In this document: in pieces, positions 24,268 through 36,100 of the stretch
Position numbering within the stretch: the first letter of the stretch is position 1
How the letters are laid out: every line of letters begins with the position of its first letter
Source: Amborella trichopoda
Taxonomy: Eukaryota > Streptophyta > Magnoliopsida > Amborellales > Amborellaceae
Assembly (NCBI RefSeq): GCF_000471905.2
Contig: NW_006497560.1
Span: 916,140 to 980,139, forward strand
Length of the DNA: 64,000 nt
Reading direction: 5' to 3'
The notes under the pieces: generated by a model
Told to the model about the DNA's origin: nothing
The model's database searches: none
Seen by the model: the letters and a program-made list of their open reading frames with translations, nothing else
Position numbers and translations under genes: made by a program

Positions 24268-24303
24268 AGAGAGAGAAGGTCAACTTCTACATACCCAGCA
24301 AGA

Positions 24304-27300
24304 TCAACCCTGAGGAAGGTTCCGGCTATAGAAAGGAAACTCAAAGAGAAGAAACTTCTTCAACGAGGCCGGCAAATTCCCATATACAAAAGGTGGCAAT
24401 GGAAAGAAGGGGCTGCAGTGCAAAACTTGCATTAGAAATGTACCAATGACAAAAATAAACTCTCAATAAACTATTAAACACCAACAAATAGAAGAATAAA
24501 ATATTCCAATGAAACGACCTAGTCGTCCTTTTATAGTGAAGGTATTCTGCTGAGCTCCCAAAGCGCTTATCAGCTGAATCCTGCTTGCACGCATAGTTGA
24601 CAAAGAGTTATGACCTTCAATGTGAGAACAGTGTAATATGTGAGAAATTATGGATTGGATGAAACCTCAAGTAGTGGGATGCCACTGATGAAAAGCAGCA
24701 GCAATGTTAGGAAGGTTGGTCCTAGAATAATAAGCCATTCAGCTCCTTCTAGCACAGGAGTAGATGCCACAAAAATGCCCCACCAAAGTAGAACCTACAA
24801 ACAGCGGCATCACATATATCCTGCAATGTATGAGCAGATAAGAATGAACAAATAAATGAATCAGCAATCTAACTTACCTCACCAAAGTAGTTCGGATGGC
24901 GGGAATATCTCCAGAGACCTGCAGTGCACCACTTTCCTCGGTTATCTGGAGAGTTCTTGAACCGTAGCTTTTGCTGATCTGAGAATGCCTCAGCTGTTAT
25001 GCCCACAGACCACATAACCCACCCAATAATATCTTGAGGATTAAGACTTGGATTTCGGTCACTGGCGTTCACAATTGTTACTGGAAGACTCACAGTCCAT
25101 ACCCAGACAGCCTATCACCAATTCATAATGCGATATGACTTTTCATTTACTGAATATTGGGGACCAAATAATAATATAGGTCAGGGAAAAGAAAGAAATC
25201 TGCACTTCTGCAAGGGATACTTCGTTTGGGTTTATAAATTCTCTTGAAAGCAGTTCCTGTGAAGTAACTCCATGTTATACCCCCCAATAGGTACAACATG
25301 GGGTTCTCTGACTGACCATCAGTTGTTGGTAGATGTCAGAACCTGTTCCCTTGCAGTAGTCAATGCCGGGAAATGGTTCATCACCACCGTTCATTGACAA
25401 TATCAGACTGTGAATTGCCGGTATAAACATCCCAAAACTAAGCAGATATTGCTTATTTTCCTTCTCTAAAATACCTTCAGTAAAACAAATAAAAATAAAA
25501 GTAATATTCCAGATTGAATTAGAATTTGCAACCTGAAATGTCCAAAAAACAGCTAACTTCCCCAAGTCCTTGCGCATTTCATCAAAACGACGGTCTTCAC
25601 CCCATTGCAGAATCCTGTTTGTAGAATGGCATAAGAGCATTTAAGGTGACTAGCTTTGTCTGAAACAATTTGTAGATGTTGTATTTTATATGAAATAGAT
25701 TAGATTTCTCATGTTACTGAAGGCCATATATTTTGATATATATCTTACAAAGATAGAGAAACTCTTCTCAGGAAAAAACATCTGGGAACATTTAGTATTA
25801 ACTCAGAAATTGAAAAATCATGTGTGTCTAACAGAATGGCACCTGCTATCAATGAGGGAGGTTACCAATTCAAAATTTGAACATTGCACAAACCAGCGTA
25901 CACACCCAAAACATTTAACTAAAAGAAAGAAACTGCAAATAATTCTGCTACAAGCTACTTAATTAAAATGACCATTTCATAGATGTGAAGGTCTAACTAC
26001 CAAAGTAGTTTGAACATCACAGTCAACTTGTCAAAACTGTGATGAATAATGCATATAGGAAAAGAGAATTGGCCAAGAGAATTGAAATGGTATTATAGAG
26101 GTATTCCCTGAAAGATCGTGAAGTTCGGATGGGCTTTGAGAAATGATGTCAACTTCATCTTGAGCTTGTTGTATGGAAAAATGCTCTCGCGGAGAACTTG
26201 CATTAGGATACAAAGTGTGATCCAAATGCAATTAGATTCTCAGAAGAAACTTTCTAGTAATGAATAGAGTAACTTGTGTGAGAATTGCATCATTTGGGTA
26301 ACAATATATTCATGATTGACAAGTTGAATGCGGGCAATGGGTGAAGAACAGGGAGCCTCAACGTGAATTTGCATTTTGGATTGATTTGTGATCCAAATTA
26401 GGTAAGGTCTTTAGGGAGCCTTTATAAGGTGTTGGATGAATTTCATGTGATTTGGAGTGCATCGATGATGTTTGCAATTTGACCATGAGCCACGAACTAA
26501 GGGCTCGAGGGCTTGCATGGGTCTATTTTGATTCAAATGTGGTGCAGCCTTATGGAACTCTTTGTTTAGGCCTTATGAAGGGAGATGGCGAGTTTGAAGG
26601 GATTTCATTGAGATTTTGCTAATCTTTGCAAAGCTACCATGCAGTCCATAGTGCTTTAGCTTGCCTCTTCAGGTGAACATGCAGATCCGAGATCTTGATG
26701 TGGTCAGTTGAACATGAGATCAAAGTAATTCAAATATAGAAAAGGAAAGTTTCATGTTGAGAGTTTGACTAAAAACTCTTTTCAGAATAAGGGAAAATCT
26801 TGATTGGGATATTCTAAAATTAAGGAAATGATATTAGAAGAAGATTTCTTTGGAAAATACCACAGATACAGCTAGTACAACGGAGATCGAATCACTAATC
26901 AGAAAATTTTCGAGAAGCTTGAACACTTTTGGGGAAAGTTACTCGGTCTTTCAATATCCTAAGGTTGGTCTTTTGATGGTAAATTAACTACAAACCTGCC
27001 AAAACAAGTTGATTTGACTTGTTTTGGCAGGTTTCTGAGTTCATCCGCCTCTTGAGGCGAACTCGACAATGTTGTAATCCAAACACATAGACCATGGGAT
27101 TTCTTGCACAATAACAAAAGATACCTCATGAATTGATATTTTTAACGTTTCCTAAAGGAAAATGCTCCAAAAGATCAAGATTTGGAGATTCAAACTTCCA
27201 AAACATTGAAGATTTGGCTTATCCATCAAGAATTCAACCTCAATACAAGAGTGAACTTTTAGAGGCAAAAGATCCTCTTGGGGGACGATCAGAAAAGAGA

Positions 27301-30300
27301 GTTCCAGCATGATTTGGAGCCTATAACCTCTGAAATTCTGTCTGCAACAGATAGAGAGATTCCATATACAAGATTTGGGATAATTCTTTGAGATCTTGAG
27401 AACAAAATAAAAAAATTGAAGAGTATTGTTAGGAGGAGTTCTAGAGAGAGAAAGTTGCAATTTTGGCTCTCTCTCATCTGTACACAACGTATTTAGCATT
27501 CATATTGATCCTAGAGTGTCACATCTATAATCTTACTTCTTTGTCAAGTTCTTTAACATTTTTGCAACCATAGATCAAAGGTGTTCCATTCTTTGTATGT
27601 AAACAAAACAAGTTGCTTACGAGCACTTGGAACTCTTCCCAAACCCATGTTTTAATAAAAAGCTCTCATTTCTTGTGTGATCTTGAGCGAGTTTGTCCAA
27701 AATTTTGTGTACAATCTCTGGTCCATTTGATAGTCATCAAATTCCGGAAAAAAAAAACAAAAACAAAAACAAAAACAAAAATCTCTGGTCTATGTGTTTG
27801 GAGTTATATCTCTTCAAATTCCGAAAAAATAAAAAAATAAAAAAAGAAACTCGAGTCTTTGTGTTTGGAGTCATATTTCTCTTCAAAAATTCTTTAGTAA
27901 ACATTTTAGCAAAACAGGGTGGTATGCTCGTTGAACAGTTTTGAGAAATTGTATGATTAGGAATTTCAATGCCTATTTCACAAATCGAGACTTATTTTCC
28001 ACACAATTCTATGGTGCAAGTTTACACTAATAAATAGAATCTCAAACACAAAAGATTCAATGATCTTAAATATATGGTAATCATAGTTTTAACTTTAAGG
28101 TTGATCTAGAAACAAGTCATCCATTCAAATAAACATTAACACCAATTTTAATGTTTAAGTTGACCTAGAATAAATGATGAAAACAAACATCACCATGAAT
28201 GAAACTTAAGGCTATAATGAAAATGTTTCTTTTGTACCAGTCAGTAACAAATAAAACAGGTATGGGCAATGAGAAATTTCCATAGAAGATAGCAGTATAC
28301 CTCAACAACAAGAAAGATGCCAAACGGAGGCCCCATATCACCACTAATATGGTCAAGATTACCTGAAATTTGAGATTCGACGTGTAACAAATAAATAAAC
28401 AAATAGTTTAGAGATAGTACAATGAAAATCAATATTCTTTTACTCAATTTCTATCCATTTAAATTAATATGTTTTCCAAAATTTCAATAAAAAATATTTT
28501 CCCTTGTGTTTTTTGACAAATAGTGAATCCTAAATAAGTTGGGAGCACTAACAATTATGAAGAACCAAGTGATAAATCTATTAAGAAAGATTCTATAGGA
28601 AGATGAACATGTCCATCAAGAAACAGAAAATTAAGTGGCCAGCTTTGTGATTGGTTATGTTTTTAATCCCCTTTATAGTGCACTAGAAACAATTGTATGC
28701 TTCATGAATGTGCATTACATGGATGTATGATTAGAGAGGTGGTGGTGCAATTTTAATCGCCTTCCTAGTGCACTAAAAACGATTGTAAGCTTCACGTATA
28801 TGCCTTACATGAATGCAAGATAAGAGAGGTATGCATAACAATCAAAGAGAGGGGCGTGTTGGTCATTCTACAGAGTGCATATACCAGGAGCTTTTCTTGT
28901 CATTTCTAGACAACAGGGATACCTTGCAATGGTATGAAAATCTAGTCTAAGTCATCAAAATAAGAATATAAGTTCATGATCTCCTTAAAACTAAGCAAAA
29001 TCAATTGTCCTTTTCTTTTCAGGTAAATACAAAATCAATTGTCACTCTACATATTTTAGACTGTTCCATATTCCACAACATTGAATTCAGGGCTAGGTGT
29101 CAAACTACAAGCAAGAGTTTGAAACTGGAACATAGGTGAGATAAAACAAGATATTATAATTCATGTTATTTGGTTCTAAACCAAAAAAAAAAAAGGCCAT
29201 TACAAAAGGAATGACAAAAATTATAAAAGAAACCCTAGATAAGAGACTTTAGACTGCATTTGACTCAGATTCAATCATAGTGACACGACATGCCTATTTT
29301 TTCTATTTGACAGTTCTTTAATTTTCTTTCAAGATTGAAAGGTTCAATCTATGTCCAAGTTAAAACTATTAAAATGAAACTATAGTTCAAAACATTTATA
29401 ATTCATTCATTCAAAGTTATACACATGTTCCCCAACAAGAATGAACCACAAATTGAACTCATTCAAAACCAGAGCTCAGTTAACTAACTGTCACACAAAA
29501 CCTAGTGACTTTTATAACAATAATCATCGACAACATTAATTATTTAGCTAAATAATGCTTGTGGTTGAAGAAATCGCTGAAGTTTGGGTTCTTTGGGGGC
29601 TTTTAAGGCCTTACACTCCCCAAGTATGTATAGAACATGATCAATAAATGGTTACAATGGTGGACCTCATTCACGAGGATGTCATGGGGAACACCTAGCT
29701 TTGTCAAGCAATGAGAGTTGGACAAAAGCAAATATGTGCTGAACTTTGTCATCCCCTTAGAGAATATATTGATGGAAGAATTTTAATTATGTGTGGGAAA
29801 GAGATGAAATAGAAGTAGTGCATTGATGAATGCCATGATAGTTTGTCTAGCTAAGAGCCACCGCCAACTCAAGCACATGCACAAGGGGGTGGGCCATGGA
29901 GAAAGGTGGAGGTTGAGCATTTAGCATGAGTAGTGGAGAAAAGTGATTGGGGTAAGTTTTGATCTTACATGATAAAGATGGATGAGTCTTGAGAGATTAG
30001 GAAAACTATTGAAGAGTCTTAGGTGCTAAGGTTAAAGTGTTTGGATTGATTAGGATAAAGATAGGTACATTACGATTTGGATATTTTTGCCTATATATGG
30101 AATGATTAGGATAAAAATAGGTACATTACGATTTGGATATTTTTGCCTATATATATATATATATATATATATATAAGAAGGTACTAAACTCCTATAGGCG
30201 AAAGGAATAGTGTTTCGCCCCGCCATGAACTTGCTATGTCCGTGACAGTTTATTGAATGGACCGCAACGGATGGCGCAATGTGCGTGACCCCTCTACGTG

Positions 30301-30466
30301 AATTTTTTACCGTCACAGACCTAGCATGTTCGTGACGGTACCGCCATGGACATGTTAGGTCCGTGGCGGTCGTTTTATCTACACCGTCCGATTTTTTCTG
30401 ACGATGATGTGCCCATAGGCGAAATCACTATAGCATTTCGCCTATAGGCGTTGTGTAGTCTCTTCC

Positions 30467-30499
<33 letters not shown>

Positions 30500-33109
30500 A
30501 AGGATCACATACGCAGTCTCGCGTATATAGTCGCTATACACCAAATGGTGGAGATTCAAAATGATAAACGGACGAAGCACAATAAACAATTTTTTCATTC
30601 GCTTTTTTTTTCCATGCACTTTTCTCTATCCCTCATTCGCCCTGCTTCTTCTCCGTCACTCTTGCTCCCCTGCCGCACCATCATACCCCCTCTCTCTCTC
30701 TCTCGCACCTCAGCATCCCTTAAGCCATCTCTCTCCCTCTTCATCTATCTCTACACCATGCATACCTCTCTACGCAGCAGCCAGCCATCTCTCTCTATGC
30801 AGTAGCCACCCCATGGGTTTCTGCAACATGGCTGTTTTCGAGCTTGTGTCCAATGGCTTATCATGTGATAGGCGATTCATTGATGGTTACAGCGAGAAAG
30901 CAAACATGGTTCCTTTCACTACAAAATTACCTCTTTTTCCTAGATGGGTGTTTGAGTTCTCAAAAACAATGGAGAGAATCCAACTCCAGTTCTATGACTT
31001 ATGGAAGATCTTTCAGATATGGTTAGAGAGAGAAAGACCAAAAGTGGTTGGGTAGTTTAGTTTGTAAAATCACATCCTTATTTCAGACCAAAAGTGGGTT
31101 ATGGGGTGCTGAAGTGAGAGAGAGAGGAGATGATGGGTGAGCTAGGGGAGCGAGACAGAGGAAGAAGAAGAAAAGCGAATGGGGAGTAAAACAAAGTGTA
31201 CGGAAATAAAAAGTAAATGACAAAATTGTTTATTGTGCTCTGTCCGTTTATCATTTTGAATCTCCCCTGTTGGGCGTATAGTGACTATGCACGCGAGACT
31301 GCGTATGTGACCATTTCCCATATTTATATATATTTCATGCAAATGATTGTATAGTAATATCACGAAATAATATTCAAAAACCATGTTAGGGCTATTTGTT
31401 TCACCCAAATTTTAAAATATACACTCTTTTCATTCCAATGAACAATCATAAAAAAAAACAAATAATTGAAAACACAACCTAGAAAGTGTTTTTAGTCCAA
31501 TTAACATAGGTTGTCCGCTTTGGTGAGTTACTTAGATCTAGGCCTTAGAAAGATACTTTTTCTTTCCAAATATTTTTGATAAATTTATTCGATTAACATT
31601 AAAAAAAAAATGATTTTCAATTCATAAAGACCTTAGATCTTGAAATTCACCAAATGGACGATCTAGCTTCACTGTTGGAGGGGACTCATTTTGACCATAT
31701 ATAGAGTGTGAATTAAAAAAAAAAAAAATTGAGATTGATTGCTGAGACGAAGAGAGTGTGTTGCAAAATTTTGGGTGATACAAATACCACAAACATGGTT
31801 TTCTAGAAGTGTGGGTTCATTATATTATAATGGCATAGTGACAAGATATCATCTTTCTATATATATATATATATATATGGAAAACTCTTCCCAACGCCTA
31901 TAGGCGAAAATGAACAGTGATTGCGCCTACCCTCATCACCATCCAAACTTCATCGCATAGTCACAACTGTCAAGTAGTGTTTCATTTTTTATTTTTCATT
32001 TTTTTTCTACATATCCAAATTACTTGAAATTTGGAGCGTGTGTACATCTTAGTGAGGCGCACCTAACAAAAATATGAAAAGACCAATTTGTAAAATATAA
32101 ATTGAGCAAAATACCCCCATAAATTATGGTCTATAAATTGACCAAGCTAGACCGCATTTCTACATATGCGGTCCAGAAAGTGAAGTAGGTGTTCCATCTA
32201 AAAACAATGGAAACTAACGGTCCAAATGTTTTCTTACTTGAATTATTATTTCTAGTTTTTAAAATTTATTTATTTTTTTAATTCATGATCTCCATGTTAG
32301 AGATTACATGTCCTTAAAAATTAAATCTCAAAATCCATCTCAAAAATAGATTTATTAAGAGGCCCGCACTTCTACATATGCGGGCGTGGCCACATAGAAA
32401 TCAGGTCTATAAAAATATGGAAGAGACAATGCAATGTTTATAGCCTAAAGTGATTTCACTTATAAGCTCATCATCGTCCAAAAAAATCAAACGACGTGGA
32501 TAAAACAACCGCCACGAACGGTCAAAAATTCACGCGGAAGAGTTACAGACATTGCACCATCTGTTGCGGGTCTGTTCAATAAACCACCACAGACATAACA
32601 AGTCCGTGGCAGGGCAAAACACTATTCATTTTTGCTTATATGTGTTTTTAACACTTTTCATATATATATATATATATATATATACATGGGTTTGTCTAGA
32701 ATTAACAACCCCTCAAAATACAAAGGTTAAAGTTAGAAGGGGTTGTGATGGATGTATTTATCAAAGAGACCATTACTTTTAATTTAAAAAATTATTTTAA
32801 TAGGTAACTTAACCACTAAGCAAGGGCAAATTTGAAATTTTTACAAAAGTACAATGGAACTCTAGAAGTTAGTGTCCTGGAATTTTATTTGTAGAGTACC
32901 CTTGTCTTTTAGTAAAAATTTCAACTTTATCCTTCATGGAGATGACAAAAATACCCCTTGTCTTGTAGTAATATTTACAAAATTACCCTTACTTAATGAT
33001 GAAGATATCACAAAAGTAACTTTTTGAAAAAATTAGTAAATCCACCCTTCACAACTCTCTCTATCTTTAAACTTTGTAATTTGAATTGTTGTGAAATTTA
33101 GATTATCCT

Positions 33110-33140
<31 letters not shown>

Positions 33141-36100
33141 AACAACTACAAAACGCCTATAGGTGAAATTCTACATTACTTCACCAACGGGCTTTATCAC
33201 CGTTCAAAGTTTATCACACGGTCAAATATGTCTGATAGTGTTTGAATTTTAAAAAAAAAATTACGAATCATAATGATCTGAAATTTTGTAGGTGTGTACG
33301 CTTTAGTGAGATGCACATGAATAAAATACAAAACAAATAATTTGAATAATAAAAATTACGTAAAATATCCCTATAAGTTTCATGGGTAATTTTGTCATTT
33401 TATTTTGACTTATTTTTTAATATTTTATTTTGGTGCGACTTGGTCATATATACATACGCTCCAAATTTTAGATAAATCTGATTAGTACAAAAATTATAAA
33501 AATTCAAATACTACCAAAAATTGTGACCGTGTGATGAACTTCAGATGGTGATGAGGTGTAAGTGAAGTGCTGAAGAACTTCACCTATAGGCGTTTCGTAA
33601 ATGATTCCTATATAGATATATATATATATATAGATAGATATATACACACACGTTGAGATCTAGAGTGTCATATTCTTCTTAGATTTTGCAATTCTTCTAT
33701 GCCAAACTCAGCATGTCTCTATGTGTACTATCCAATTATGAATTAAGAAGTTAACTCCAAACAATGTCGCCGATGAATTGTGTTGGAAACACCCAATAGA
33801 AAGCTTATGAAGTGCAACAAATAGCAGTAGGATCATGCGTCTTACTCTTGAGACTAAAGAAATAAGAGACACTCAAATAATAAAGAAAGAAAAACCATGC
33901 AAAGGCATGCATTACTTAGAAATAATTCATTAATTTGTATCCAGGTAAACTTCAAAATTTAACATAGTAGGCCCCATTAACCTCATGCATCAATCTCCAA
34001 CTTATAAAAGTTTCAATCTTGACATAAATGAGATATGAAAACAAGTAGAGAAAATTCAGATGCTAAATAATAACTAAACAAATACATGGAATAAAGAAGT
34101 AAACCAACTCATTCAACTGATTGTCTAACTATTAAATATTCAAAAAAAGATAAATAAGAAAAGAAAAGAAAGAAATCAACTTGTAATTGCAAAGCACAAA
34201 AGAAGGTAACACTGAGTTATTTATATCCCCTATGCCCTTCTTCATATAGGTTTACATGCAGTGATAAGAAAAGAAAATAATAGAAACTATAGAAAAAATA
34301 TTAAAAAATAATAACATAAAGGCATCGACATTTCCATAAGAAATAAATCTCCTACCTGTCTAAAATGCCATGATCCTTTTAATATCAAGGTCAATACACT
34401 GAGTATCACGAAATTTGTACTTCCTGTGAAATGTAAAAGAAATATGAGAAAATTGGGTGGGACTTGAATTTTGGAACCCATTGAACACCAAGAAACACGG
34501 TGGGTGGTTCTGGTTCAGGGTATCAAGGATGCAGAAATAATAAAACAAAGACCATCGGCTGATATCTTTAGAACAATTATTCTTATAATAGAGCATTATA
34601 TGATGGAATGAAAAACACAGGTGACTTAAAGCAACATATAACATCTTTCTCTATTTCTTGGTCAAGCAAGTAACATGGTAAGAACTCATTTATATGTAAA
34701 GGATCAGATCACATACCACAACTCAACATGTTTATCACATAAACATCAAATGTATATGCTTGCATTGATTTCTATAAAACACGGCGAGCAGGAAAGGGCA
34801 CTGTTTTATCAAGTTAACCTCAAGTGCATAGGAGATCAATCCAAACTTCCAAACACAGCAGTGTCGCCAAAAAAAAAAAAATCCTAAAGTATTGCCAAAG
34901 TTATGAAATTGAAATCTTAAATCAAACTTGATAGGAGTTTGATTCGACTAATACATATTGCTTAATTAAAACAAATGAATGAAATGCATAAGCCTTGACA
35001 ATATAAAACTCATGGTTTATATGGATACACCATGGAGGAAAAAAATTTGAATTTTCTGAAAATTCAAATGTTGATGGGAAAATTAAAAAATATCCCTTTA
35101 AATCAGACATCGCTGGAACTATATACTAAGGACAAGTGCCCACACAAGCTGTTTTGGGGGGGGGGGGTGGGGGTGGATCAGAAAGCCCATTTGCCACTTC
35201 TCTATTATTAACTCTCTTTACCCAATACAGAGATTTGAACTTAGGTCTCACTCTCACACTTCTCATTTGCAAATCAAACATGCAATCCATGTATCATACA
35301 TTCAAATTCAACCAGATTTGAAAAGGTTCACTCTAAATTTGGTGCCTTTGGTTTTTCCATCTACTGTCCAACTAGACCTGAAATTTAACAAGAATCTTGC
35401 CAAATTTGGAAGTCATGAGCTAATTTCAATCCTATGATAAAGAGTTTATCCTAATTCCTAGATTTGACCCAAGTTGTTGGATTTATTTCTTGCAAACTCT
35501 ATCCAGTACCTTCAGATCCCTGTAGGACTGAGGACAATAAAAGGCAAAATAATAAGTCATTAAGCATGATGCACTAATAAAACAACTAAAAAAGAAGGTA
35601 AAAAGCACCAAAAAATACACACTAGAAATCCATCGAGTGGAGAAGTTATGGAAATGTTCGCCTTTGAGGAATTGAAAACTAAACCAGAAACTGAAATCTC
35701 TTAATTAATAAAAGAGAAGAAGTGCAGATCTGACAATCAATGTGAACAAACACTACTAGTCCAATAAGTTTTCTTCAGTTGAGTATTAACAGTGTACCAA
35801 GAATTGATCAAAAGGAAAAATTAAAAGAATTATCACTATGGAACTCCAAAGACTAAGAGAATTGAGATAAGTCCCATTAAAATATATGCCACATCAAGGA
35901 ATCAAGCTTGGTCTTGAGTGGTTGATGTCTTGACAATTGCAACACTACATCGCAAGTTCGAATCCTACAGCTGGAATATATTATCAATAGAACCCGCTCT
36001 AGTGCTATACAATAAGAAGTAGAGTTTGAGATGTTATAAGGAGACAGGAAGAAAATTAACATGAACAGTCATACCAATGTTGAAAATCTTGAACTAATAG

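Noticed and set aside
23799-24344. 181-codon minus frame spanning N bases
   Set aside because: Most of it is gap filler and TA/GA microsatellite translation.
25275-25640. 121-codon minus frame joining exon 5 to intron 5
   Set aside because: The part after LAVFWTFQ is intron read-through. The GT donor at 25532 and the next exon at 25111 fit the family exactly.
35155-35170. G-run as a quadruplex regulatory site
   Set aside because: It is a simple homopolymer with a few interruptions in an intron. Length is unreliable and no functional context was seen.
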